The position numbers and the translations under genes were made by a program. Positions 38,967 through 47,321 of a stretch of 64,000 nucleotides of DNA are shown here, piece after piece. Position 1 is the stretch's first letter. Each line of letters starts with the position of its first letter. The DNA is from an uncultured Pseudomonadales bacterium (GTDB lineage Bacteria; Pseudomonadota; Gammaproteobacteria; Pseudomonadales; Cellvibrionaceae), in NCBI GenBank assembly GCA_947489425.1, contig CANLDL010000002.1, positions 310,001-374,000 on the forward strand, written 5' to 3'. Under the pieces are notes generated by a model. The model was not told where the DNA came from. It was given only the letters and a program-made list of their open reading frames with translations, and ran no database searches.

Positions 38967-39881
38967 CTAGATAAACTGATTAAAGACTTGGCCTGGCTCA
39001 GGCACGCCAAAGGAGTCTATTTGGCTAATACGCAAATTCAGCTCATCGGATAGGCGCTGAACATTGCTCTCTATATCCTCTACAAGGATTTCTGTTGAGT
39101 TATTTTGGCGGACATCGGGATTACTGATGTTGGCACTGGTGTCATTAACATTAACACCAATACCACCAGCGGGAGAGAACAAACCATCTGTACGCTGTTG
39201 CACTCTAGCCTCAAGCGCATCGCGCTCATCGATACGCTCTTGCGCTTGTAAATTTTGTAACTCAACTCTCGCCGCGGCTTCAAGCTGAACAGCCTGTGCT
39301 GCCACACTTCGATCTTGCGCAGAGGGTTCTGTGGGTGCTAATGCCGCCCGCCTAATAATTTGCGCTTTTTGGATAGTGGCTTCTGGGTCTCCAGAAACAG
39401 GGGCCGTACTAATTGAGACTTCACCACCTACCGCATAATTAATACCATCAGGGCCACGTTCAAAAGTGTACCTCGGCGAACCTGCATACTGACCACCAAC
39501 CGCCGCATGAGCGCGTTCATGATTGCGTACTTCGCGATCTCTCGCTACAAGCTCTTGCACTTGTTGTTGCTCAAGGGTTTCTTGTTGAGCGTCTTGCTGC
39601 CTATTTTGTTGATCTTGGTTTTGTATTTGCTCTCGTTGCTCAGCATTTACAGCAGCTTGCGGCCCGCTATTGGATGCATTGGAGTTGTCGCTAACAACAG
39701 TAATAGTTCTGGGGCTGCTATCAATCAATCCATTAGCTGGTGTAGATTCATCTACAGGTTGAATGACAGAACCACGGTTCTCGATTTGCGATTGACCAAC
39801 ACGTAATATGGCAGAAGAATTGAAATTGCTTGCAGAAGAAGCACTAAGAAATGAAGTTTGTGAAGCAGATGAAATATTCAT
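38967..39881 (-). CDS. SprA-like putative metalloprotease
   Basis: 304 residues. The core near 115-165 contains the zinc-protease motif HERAHAAVGGQYAG (HExxH), then YTFERGPDGINYAVGGEVSI and AQIIRRAALAPTEPSAQDRS, the pattern of the SprA-related family. The first 90 residues are Ser/Asn-rich and disordered, followed by a Gln-rich coiled segment (EQIQNQDQQNRQQDAQQET). No signal peptide is visible. It is paired with the 87-residue gene upstream on the same strand (14 bases apart). Substrate unknown. Confidence 0.8.
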   Translation of the reverse strand: MNISSASQTSFLSASSASNFNSSAILRVGQSQIENRGSVIQPVDESTPANGLIDSSPRTITVVSDNSNASNSGPQAAVNAEQREQIQNQDQQNRQQDAQQETLEQQQVQELVARDREVRNHERAHAAVGGQYAGSPRYTFERGPDGINYAVGGEVSISTAPVSGDPEATIQKAQIIRRAALAPTEPSAQDRSVAAQAVQLEAAARVELQNLQAQERIDERDALEARVQQRTDGLFSPAGGIGVNVNDTSANISNPDVRQNNSTEILVEDIESNVQRLSDELNLRISQIDSFGVPEPGQVFNQFI

Positions 39882-39895
39882 CGCGAGGACCTAAA

Positions 39896-40159
39896 TCACG
39901 CCCGTATATCAACCAGCGTACCTAGACTTTCATCTGCTGATTGAATAACCTTCGCTGAAGCATCAAACAATTGCTGCTGGCGGTTAATCTCGACAATAGG
40001 CTCAACAATATCTGTAGCGACAGCAACAGTGCGCTGCACCGTACCCGCCGCTACTATCTCATTAGCTGCCTCAACGGTTGCACGCGAGCTATTTTGCAAG
40101 CCATTAAGGCCTTGCTGCAGCGCGCTACCGGTATTTGTGTTGGGGTTTATATTAATCAT
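39896..40159 (-). CDS. Small protein upstream of the SprA-like gene
   Basis: 87 residues, Asn/Gln/Ala-rich, no membrane segment. The C-terminus (LFDASAKVIQSADESLGTLV) resembles the C-terminal helix of flagellar rod and hook proteins, FxAxAKVIxTxDExLxTLL. It may be a partner of the SprA-like protein or a relic of a flagellar-type exported protein. Resemblance noted by eye only. Confidence 0.6.
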   Translation of the reverse strand: MININPNTNTGSALQQGLNGLQNSSRATVEAANEIVAAGTVQRTVAVATDIVEPIVEINRQQQLFDASAKVIQSADESLGTLVDIRA

Positions 40160-40385
40160 CGTTTATTGACGTCTACTTTTTACAATGTATCAAGTTTGAC
40201 TTATCAACCTCTTCGCTATTAATTGCCAACCATTAGAACTTCCTTTTAAATATCTCCTTTAGTTTAAGGTTTTATTTTTTACTATAAGATAAAACCAAAA
40301 TCCACAATATAATAATACGACATCCGAAAAAAAATAGCTGCGCTAAAAAGAGAAACTTTAAGACTATTTATTTACAAAAAAAGTA
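40160..40385. other. Intergenic, 226 bp, AT-rich
   Basis: No ORF or clear hairpin. It separates the end of the bio operon from the small-protein/SprA-like pair and must hold the promoter of the latter. No consensus boxes are obvious. Confidence 0.5.
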
Positions 40386-41066
40386 TTAAAGCAACAATTT
40401 ATCTATATCTAAAAACTTAGAGGCATTAATAGCAGAAGGATTATTCAAGAAAGGTATATGCCCCAAAAACGGGCACGCTAAACGTTTTTTAAGTGTCTCG
40501 ATATTTTCATCTACAACCGTCATATCTTTGTCAATTTGATTGGCAACCCACCCACTTACACACAAACCGTCATTTTTTATTGCATCAAAAGCCAATAAAG
40601 AATGGTTAATACAACCTAGCTTTAAACCAACAACTAAAATAACAGGGACATTTAATTCTTTCACTAAATCTGCCAGTGTTTCATCATCATTGAGTGGGAC
40701 TTTCCATCCACCTGCACCCTCTACTAAAGTTATATCATAGTTTTTTTGAAAAACGTGCTCACAATTTTTTGCCAAATCTTCCGCTGTTATTCTTAAGTTT
40801 ATTTTTTCTGCAGCAATATGGGGGGCTATAGGCGGCTCAAGTGCGACAGCATTTATCTCGTCATAGCAGATCTCCGCCGACATAACTGACTGCAGAATTA
40901 ATGCATCATCGTTGCGCAGGCCTTGAGAAGTTTTTTTACAACCCGCGGCAACAGGCTTTACCGCCGCTGTAGAAAAACCCCTTTCATTAAACCCATGTAA
41001 TAATGCAGAGCTAACTAATGTTTTACCTGCGTCTGTATCGGTACCTGCAATAAAAAATTGCTTCAT
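40386..41066 (-). CDS. bioD: Dethiobiotin synthetase
   Basis: About 226 residues from ATG at 41066. FFIAGTDTDAGKTLVSSALL is the deviant Walker A of BioD, and VEGAGGWKVPLNDDETLADL near 112 and LGCINHSLLAFDAI near 148 are as expected. It makes dethiobiotin from DAPA, CO2 and ATP. It is the last gene of the operon after bioC. Confidence 0.95.
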   Translation of the reverse strand: MKQFFIAGTDTDAGKTLVSSALLHGFNERGFSTAAVKPVAAGCKKTSQGLRNDDALILQSVMSAEICYDEINAVALEPPIAPHIAAEKINLRITAEDLAKNCEHVFQKNYDITLVEGAGGWKVPLNDDETLADLVKELNVPVILVVGLKLGCINHSLLAFDAIKNDGLCVSGWVANQIDKDMTVVDENIETLKKRLACPFLGHIPFLNNPSAINASKFLDIDKLLL

Positions 41067-41071
41067 AATAT

Positions 41072-41872
41072 TCAATCAGCTGACTTTCTAAGAATAAAGG
41101 AATAGACTTCATAAGTGGCAGGGAACTTTTCCCCTTCCTTAAATAACTCATAGGCTTTATATAGTGCATGTATATAAGCTTTGCTGTGCAAACTTTGTGG
41201 TCGCCCTTCATTGACATTATGCGCACCAATTAACTTTAACTCTTTGAGCAATTGCCGTACAGACTCAAACTGTAAAACCGGCAAAGCAACACGTTCTGCC
41301 TCTATCACCAAGCCACTTAACCCAATAGCATCACGCCAAGACTCCAGCCCTATAAATTGATTAACATGAACCCGATCATCAACAGCGCACCAAGATTTCT
41401 TCAACTCAATTAAAGTTTGTGGGCCAAGGGTCGTTAAGCCAACAACACCCCCAGGTTTTAAAATACGATTAAACTCAGAGAAGAGCTTGGGTAAATTTTC
41501 GCACCACTGCACGGCCATATTCGAAAAAACAACATCAACTGATTGGTTTTTTAAGGCTATATTCTCAGCATCAGAGCAAAGCAAAAAACTCTTATTAGAG
41601 GAATAATTCTCGATCGTCTTCTTCAAAAACCTCAGCATACCTTCTGCAAGATCAACGCCCAAATAATTGCAACCCGGATAAAAATCAGTCAACTTCTCTT
41701 TAAAAAATCCTGTACCACAACCAAGATCTACACAGTGACTTACGCTCAGAGACTCTGAATATTCAGAGAGCATAGATAGCAATTGCAAACCCATATCTCG
41801 CTGAAAATAAGCCGCAGAATCATAACTTGCGGCAGCACGACTAAAAGAATGAGCTATTTTTATTTTATCCAC
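41072..41872 (-). CDS. bioC: Malonyl-[ACP] O-methyltransferase BioC
   Basis: 266 residues. The SAM site is HCVDLGCGTGFFKEKL (about 45-60). KIAHSFSRAAASYDSAAYFQ at the start and FSNMAVQWCENLPKLFSEFN with ILKPGGVVGLTTLGPQTLIE fit BioC. It methylates malonyl-ACP, priming pimelate synthesis. GTG start at 41872. Next to bioH and bioD. Confidence 0.93.
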   Translation of the reverse strand: MDKIKIAHSFSRAAASYDSAAYFQRDMGLQLLSMLSEYSESLSVSHCVDLGCGTGFFKEKLTDFYPGCNYLGVDLAEGMLRFLKKTIENYSSNKSFLLCSDAENIALKNQSVDVVFSNMAVQWCENLPKLFSEFNRILKPGGVVGLTTLGPQTLIELKKSWCAVDDRVHVNQFIGLESWRDAIGLSGLVIEAERVALPVLQFESVRQLLKELKLIGAHNVNEGRPQSLHSKAYIHALYKAYELFKEGEKFPATYEVYSFILRKSAD

Positions 41873-41878
41873 AACAAT

Positions 41879-42703
41879 TCACCTACACTTACTCGATAGC
41901 CTTTCAAAAAATTCATTTAAAACGGTAATTAAATGACTAGAGGCATCCACATAAGGCAACACATGACCTTTATCTTTAATCACAGCTATCGACTGATTAG
42001 CTTTTGAGTCACTGGAGCTTAGTTTTTTTCCCAAATCATAAGCCGCGGACACAGGTACTAAAGTGTCATGCTCACCAAATGCATATAAGCTTGGACAAGC
42101 GATTTGACTGGAAAGAATATTCAGGTTATTCATCTCTCGTAGATAATCCAAACCTATTCTTAAGCCTTTATTATTACTCAAACAATTCTTTAGATAGCCT
42201 AATTGTTGTTTTGAATCACTATCGCCTTTCACCTGTAAAAGAGCAAAACGTGTTAATGCTTTTTGCGCATTAGTGACAAACAAATCATAAAAGCCAGTAA
42301 ACGTTTCGAGCTGCATTGCATTAGGCCAGTTATTACTAGCAACAAAGCTTGCATTACTAGCCAAGCCAATTAAGGCAGCCGCCTTTTCTGGATACACTGC
42401 TGCTAGTCGAGTCGCTAACATTCCGCCAAGAGACCAACCCAACAAAATATTTTTATCGGGAAGAATATTAGCTATAGCTTTGCAGCAGTCATCGCTATTC
42501 TTGTCGCTATACTCGATATCTAAAACAATAAGCTCTGCATGGGCATTTAAAAATGGAATCAACGATTCCCAAATACGACCATCACAGCCCCAACCGTGCA
42601 ATAAAACGATTGGACAATTAAACAAGGCACTACTGGGCCTAACTAACAAACTGTCAGATTGATCAGCACGCGCTGCAAATGGAATAAAGGTCGATTTAAT
42701 CAT
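41879..42703 (-). CDS. bioH: Pimeloyl-[ACP] methyl ester esterase BioH
   Basis: About 274 residues from ATG 42703; an upstream start at 42745 would overlap bioF by 38 bases. alpha/beta hydrolase with LHGWGCDGRIWESL (oxyanion region), nucleophile elbow LLGWSLGGMLATRL (Ser), acid GEHDTLVPVSA and catalytic His in KDKGHVLPYVD. It frees pimeloyl-ACP by removing the methyl ester made by BioC. Between bioF and bioC. Confidence 0.92.
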   Translation of the reverse strand: MIKSTFIPFAARADQSDSLLVRPSSALFNCPIVLLHGWGCDGRIWESLIPFLNAHAELIVLDIEYSDKNSDDCCKAIANILPDKNILLGWSLGGMLATRLAAVYPEKAAALIGLASNASFVASNNWPNAMQLETFTGFYDLFVTNAQKALTRFALLQVKGDSDSKQQLGYLKNCLSNNKGLRIGLDYLREMNNLNILSSQIACPSLYAFGEHDTLVPVSAAYDLGKKLSSSDSKANQSIAVIKDKGHVLPYVDASSHLITVLNEFFERLSSKCR

Positions 42704-42707
42704 GAGC

Positions 42708-43919
42708 TTATTGAAGCGCCCTTGATGCTGCAGGAACGACTTCATCCAAGGCTTGTAGTAATTGCTCTATATTTTTTTGGGTATGCACAGCCGATAAGGT
42801 AATACGCAGGCGAGCCGTACCCTCGGGAACGGTCGGCGGGCGAATAGCACCCACCAAAATGCGGCGCTCTTTTAATTTTTTTGCCACATCTAGCACTAAA
42901 GCATCATCACCCAATAACACAGGCTGGATAGGCGTATTTGAATTCAGTAACGATAAACCCAGACCTTGTGCGCCCTCCCTAAATTGCTCTATACGTTGAT
43001 TAAGGTTATCCCTTCGCCAAGACTCTTCTTGCAATAACGTTAAGCTAGTGGAGGTAGCTGCCGCCAGTGCTGGAGGCATAGCCGTTGTATAAATATAAGG
43101 TCTAGCGAATTGTATTAGGGTTTCAATTAAGGCATTGGAGCCCGCAACAAAAGCACCAAAAGTGCCAAAGGCCTTACCTAATGCACCCACTAAAACAGGT
43201 AACTGCGATTGAGATAAACCAAAATACTCAGCACTGCCGCCGCCCTTTTGTCCCAACACACCAAAGCCATGAGCATCATCGACCATTAGCACCGCATCGT
43301 ACTTTGCACACAGCGCTGCTAATTCGGGCAAAGGAGCAATATCCCCATCCATGCTAAACACACCATCAACCACAACTAGCTTACGGCCGCGAGCCCTGGG
43401 TAGCATCTGGGCAAGGTGGTTATAGTCATTATGGCGAAAACGTTTTAAGTCCGCGCGACTCAGTAGGCCCGCATCAATAAGTGAGGCATGGTTAAGGCGA
43501 TCTTCAAAGATGGTATCGCCTCTGCTCGTTAATGCGGATACCACACCAAGATTGGCCATATAACAGGTAGAAAACAATAAAGCGCGTTCGCGCCCAGTAA
43601 ATTCGGCAATTTCAAGCTCGAGCTGGTGATGATATTGGCTATGGCCACAGACTAGGTGTGAAGCCGTACTCCCTACCCCCATCGAGGCAGAGCAATCCTG
43701 TAGTGAGTTCACCATATCAGGGTGTTTGGCTAAACCTAGGTAGTCGTTGCTGCAAAAGCCAAGGTAGTGGTCGCCATTGAGCACTATTTGGCTTTGCAAT
43801 GCAGCCCCTTGATGGGACGAGCAAGACTCGCTTACATAAGGCTGGGTGGTTAAGCGTTCACGATAACGATGCGCTTGCTTACGCTCATCTAAAACGGCTT
43901 GTAGTTCATCATCCAACAC
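42708..43919 (-). CDS. bioF: 8-amino-7-oxononanoate synthase
   Basis: 403 residues, PLP-dependent. VVDGVFSMDGDIAPLPELAA near 185, MVDDAHGFGVLGQKG near 210 and LVGALGKAFGTFGAFVAGS near 240, with the PLP Lys. It condenses pimeloyl-ACP with alanine. GTG start, 9 bases after bioB. Confidence 0.95.
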   Translation of the reverse strand: MLDDELQAVLDERKQAHRYRERLTTQPYVSESCSSHQGAALQSQIVLNGDHYLGFCSNDYLGLAKHPDMVNSLQDCSASMGVGSTASHLVCGHSQYHHQLELEIAEFTGRERALLFSTCYMANLGVVSALTSRGDTIFEDRLNHASLIDAGLLSRADLKRFRHNDYNHLAQMLPRARGRKLVVVDGVFSMDGDIAPLPELAALCAKYDAVLMVDDAHGFGVLGQKGGGSAEYFGLSQSQLPVLVGALGKAFGTFGAFVAGSNALIETLIQFARPYIYTTAMPPALAAATSTSLTLLQEESWRRDNLNQRIEQFREGAQGLGLSLLNSNTPIQPVLLGDDALVLDVAKKLKERRILVGAIRPPTVPEGTARLRITLSAVHTQKNIEQLLQALDEVVPAASRALQ

Positions 43920-43927
43920 GAGCAGGG

Positions 43928-45016
43928 CTAGCTTGCCGCATTATAAAATTGTGAACTATTTTGTTGGCCAGAAGCGTTAGGCTCGACATATTGCACTGAA
44001 TTCGCACCCACACCATCATTGCGACGAGACTCAACATCATCATAAGGCTCGGGCTCTATACCCAAACGCTTGAATAACTGCATATCTTTATTGGCTTCTG
44101 GGTTTGGTGTTGTCAGCAGCTTCTCACCGTAAAAAATAGAGTTAGCACCGGCAAAAAATGCCATGGCCTGCATTTGCTCGTTCATATCCTCACGCCCAGC
44201 AGACAAGCGCACATGAGACTTAGGCATCATGATACGTGCGACGGCAACAGTGCGAATAAAGTCGAAAGGATCGAGATCATCGAGCGCCTCAAAGGGCGTA
44301 CCTTCGACTTTAACGAGCATATTAATAGGTACCGATTCAGGGTGTGCTGGCATATTGGCAAGCTGTATTAACAGGCCGGCACGATCAGTTTCTCCCTCGC
44401 CCATACCCACAATACCGCCAGAGCATACCTTCATACCGGCATTGCGCACATTGCCAAGAGTATTCAAGCGATCTTGGTAGGTACGCGTAGTAATAATTTC
44501 GCCATAGTACTCAGGCGAGGTATCCAAATTATGGTTGTAATAGTCAAGGCCCGCATCGGCCAGTGTTTCGGATTGCTGCTCATCGAGCATACCTAATGTC
44601 ATACAGGTCTCGAGGCCTAAGGATTTAACCCCTTTTACCATCTCTACCACATAAGGCATGTTTTTATGGTTAGGCGAGCGCCAAGCAGCTCCCATACAAA
44701 AGCGAGTCGCGCCACTAGCTTTGGCTGCTTTTGCCTCTTCAATCACTTTTTCTACCTGCATGAGTTTTTCACGCTCAAGGCCTGTGTCGTAATGCGCACT
44801 TTGCGGACAGTATTTGCAATCCTCTGGGCAAGCACCGGTTTTAATCGAGCACAGCGTACTCACCTGTACATGATTGGGATTAAAGTGCTCACGATGTACG
44901 CTTTGCGCCTGAAATAACAAATCGTTAAAAGGTAAATCAAAAAGCGCTGCTACTTCATCTCGACTCCAATCGTGACGGAGTCCAGTCGCTGATGGTTTTG
45001 CTTGTACATTACTCAT
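43928..45016 (-). CDS. bioB: Biotin synthase
   Basis: 362 residues. Radical SAM cluster [14 protein letters not shown] near 65 binds the 4Fe-4S cluster, SAGREDMN and [14 protein letters not shown] are conserved in BioB, and the C-terminal 40 residues are divergent and low-complexity ([13 protein letters not shown]). It inserts sulfur into dethiobiotin. It is first in bioBFHCD. bioA is not in the window. Confidence 0.96.
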   Translation of the reverse strand: MSNVQAKPSATGLRHDWSRDEVAALFDLPFNDLLFQAQSVHREHFNPNHVQVSTLCSIKTGACPEDCKYCPQSAHYDTGLEREKLMQVEKVIEEAKAAKASGATRFCMGAAWRSPNHKNMPYVVEMVKGVKSLGLETCMTLGMLDEQQSETLADAGLDYYNHNLDTSPEYYGEIITTRTYQDRLNTLGNVRNAGMKVCSGGIVGMGEGETDRAGLLIQLANMPAHPESVPINMLVKVEGTPFEALDDLDPFDFIRTVAVARIMMPKSHVRLSAGREDMNEQMQAMAFFAGANSIFYGEKLLTTPNPEANKDMQLFKRLGIEPEPYDDVESRRNDGVGANSVQYVEPNASGQQNSSQFYNAAS

Positions 45017-45069
45017 AAAAAGGCCTTATTACAGCTGATTAAACAGCAGCAGGGTTATAACGACAAAAG

Positions 45070-45101
45070 AGTGCTTACATACCGATAAATGGGTAAGCAC
45101 T
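45070..45101. promoter_or_regulatory. Candidate operator upstream of bioB
   Basis: AGTGCTTAC at 45070-45078 and GTAAGCACT at 45093-45101 are perfect arms of an inverted repeat with a 14-bp centre. It lies 53 bp upstream of bioB and 134 bp from comF. The arm spacing resembles a BirA site but the arms do not match the TTGTAAACC consensus. Regulator unknown. Confidence 0.5.
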
Positions 45102-45234
45102 TGCAATAGGAGCGATTATCGTTAGTATAATAATCACCCTTCAAGGAATGAGGGCAATACTAACAAGTCAAACACCGCTGTCAACCTAAAAGCGCATCAA
45201 AGGTTAACTGCGAACGCTCAGTCAAGGAGAGACT

Positions 45235-46023
45235 ATGTGTAAATTACCTCTGCAAAGCCATAAACCCAAGTCGATTAATCACTACCGTTTTTTGCACACT
45301 CGATATCTATATCAGCTAAAAGAGTTATTCTCTTGCCTTAAGCATCATCTGGCGCTCAAACATCACTGCCTACTATGCGATGAAGCCAATGAATACCGCA
45401 TATGTACTCACTGCCAAGGTTTTTTAACAAGGCCACACCATAGCTGCCAACGATGTGCACTCCCACTACAGCACTTTGCACTCTTTTGTGGGCAGTGCCT
45501 AAAACAGCCACCGGCCTATGATGCAGTTTTTTCACCTTATCTCTACCAAACACCCCTAAATCAATTACTTTACGACTACAAACAAAAAGGACACGAATAT
45601 GTCGGCAAAGCTCTTGGCGATTTATTTTGTCAATCAGTCTCCCTACACTATCAACAACAACACTTAACATTACCCACACTCGTGACGCCAGTGCCCCTCC
45701 ATTGGCAAGATCAATGGCGGCGAGGCTTTAACCAAGCAGAGCTTTTTAGCCGCTTGTTAAGTAAACACTTAGCACTTGAACACTTTGATCAGATAAAGCG
45801 CATTAAAAGAAGCCAACCACAAAAGGAACTCACTCGAAAACAGCGTATTAACAACCTACGCAATAGCTTTGTGGTTAATGGCGACCTGAAGGGACAATCA
45901 ATAGCAATTGTTGATGATGTAATGACAACAGGCGCAACGGCCAATACTGTCTCCACTACCCTCAAAAAAGCAGGTGCAACTCAGGTAATTGTCTGGGTAC
46001 TTGCAAGAACGCCTTTTAATTAA
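45235..46023 (+). CDS. comF: ComF family phosphoribosyltransferase-like protein
   Basis: 262 residues. An N-terminal double zinc finger has CLLCDEANEYRICTHC and CQRCALPLQHFALFCGQC. The C-terminal PRTase fold has GFNQAELFSRLL and SIAIVDDVMTTGATA (PRPP loop). ComF/GntX proteins act in DNA uptake or use. ATG follows AAGGAGAG. Divergent from bioB, the usual place in gammaproteobacteria. Confidence 0.93.
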   Translation: MCKLPLQSHKPKSINHYRFLHTRYLYQLKELFSCLKHHLALKHHCLLCDEANEYRICTHCQGFLTRPHHSCQRCALPLQHFALFCGQCLKQPPAYDAVFSPYLYQTPLNQLLYDYKQKGHEYVGKALGDLFCQSVSLHYQQQHLTLPTLVTPVPLHWQDQWRRGFNQAELFSRLLSKHLALEHFDQIKRIKRSQPQKELTRKQRINNLRNSFVVNGDLKGQSIAIVDDVMTTGATANTVSTTLKKAGATQVIVWVLARTPFN

Positions 46024-46268
46024 CCTTATAATGGATGAAAAGAATCAATAAAATAACAGGGAGAACTAAGGTTTTAATTCCAATTTATTCTATCGATATT
46101 ACAAAAAATTGATCGATAAACCAAACCCTCCAACTTTGTAGAAACATGTCTAAAAACTCGACTTTTTAACCTAAATGAGTGAACTAAAGTATAATGCTAA
46201 GATCGATACTCTCATGAATTACATATTCGCTATTGACTATAGCCAATACGATTATTGAAGGTTAAACC
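46024..46268. other. Intergenic, 245 bp
   Basis: No ORF, no tRNA and no strong hairpin. It separates comF from the ATP-grasp gene. Promoter boxes are not convincing. Confidence 0.5.
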
Positions 46269-47240
46269 ATGAAAATACTTTTTTTAGTAGAAGACAAACA
46301 AAATGAAACTGCTAGCAACCTAATTAATGCATTTGAAAAGAGTGTAGAAACTACCTGTATTGATGTAATTTCATATTTTAGCGATAAAAAAAATCAATGT
46401 ACCATTGGCCAAAAAAATGGCCTACCTGCGCTTTTATACAACGGTAAGGCTTACGCACCAAGCACCTACGATGCAGCATTATTATGGAGCTGGGGCACAG
46501 CGGATTTAGGTCGAAAATATTTACGTATTTTTGAGGACAACGGCGTACCGGTATTAAATTCAAGCTACGCAACAGAAATCACTGACAGCAAGATACATTC
46601 GAGCAAGCAGCTTGAAAACTGTAAGATCCCCACACCAGAGACTTTACTGTTTGAAACAAGCGAGTCACTGAAAAATATAGATAGTATTGCAGAAAGGCTC
46701 GCGCCACCACCTTATGTATTTAAGTCGGATTACAGCACACAAGGTTCAGGCATTCGCTTTGCATCGTCTATTGCTGATATCCATCAATTTGCTAAGGAAT
46801 TGCAGGACGATAAAACAGAACATCAAGCGTTTCTGGTACAGAAGTTTATTGGTAAATCAGAAGTACCTATTTTTCACTATCGCGTTTTTGTTGTGGGCGA
46901 TTACGTAGTGCCAACGGCCATTAAGCTAACTGCCCAAACTTTACTATGCCCCTCTAATAGCGCACTAGGTGGCAGCGCAGAATTTATTGAAATTAGCTCT
47001 CACATAAAAGAGCTAGCGTTAAAAGCAACCCAAGCGACTAACCTAACCGTTGCAGGCGTAGACATTATGACCTACCCCGATAACGAAGATGATGCATTTG
47101 TTATTGAAGTAAACGACGGCCCGGGTACCAAAACACTAGATAGGCATGGTGAGCACGTATCGGATCTTGTTGTTGATTATTTCGTTCGTGAAATGCGCTC
47201 AAGAATAGAACGTATTACTCAGACTAATATAAGCGCTTGA
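46269..47240 (+). CDS. RimK-like ATP-grasp protein
   Basis: 323 residues. ATP-grasp features: DSKIHSSKQLENCKIPTPET for the start of the central domain, YVFKSDYSTQGSGIRFAS as the glycine-rich loop near 150-165, FLVQKFIGKSEVPIFHYRVF for the nucleotide-site Gln and Lys, and FVIEVNDGPGTKTLDRHG for the metal-binding Glu and Asn near 285. The N-terminal preATP-grasp domain is present. It resembles RimK-type amino-acid or peptide ligases. There is no partner in an operon, so substrate is unknown. Confidence 0.75.
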   Translation: MKILFLVEDKQNETASNLINAFEKSVETTCIDVISYFSDKKNQCTIGQKNGLPALLYNGKAYAPSTYDAALLWSWGTADLGRKYLRIFEDNGVPVLNSSYATEITDSKIHSSKQLENCKIPTPETLLFETSESLKNIDSIAERLAPPPYVFKSDYSTQGSGIRFASSIADIHQFAKELQDDKTEHQAFLVQKFIGKSEVPIFHYRVFVVGDYVVPTAIKLTAQTLLCPSNSALGGSAEFIEISSHIKELALKATQATNLTVAGVDIMTYPDNEDDAFVIEVNDGPGTKTLDRHGEHVSDLVVDYFVREMRSRIERITQTNISA

Positions 47241-47321
47241 GAGCAATAACCTATTATTCTCTAGACATATAATAATTTTTTATAGAATCTATATCTGCGA
47301 TGTTAGGTTAGATTTTTCACT

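Noticed and set aside
38813..39010. Minus-strand ORF of 65 codons between ibaG and the SprA-like gene
   Set aside because: It overlaps the 3' end of the SprA-like gene, lacks a ribosome binding site and looks like non-coding sequence in frame.
45017..45234. Classical BirA operator before bioB
   Set aside because: The TTGTAAACC-N15-GGTTTACAA pattern is not present; only an unrelated inverted repeat was found.
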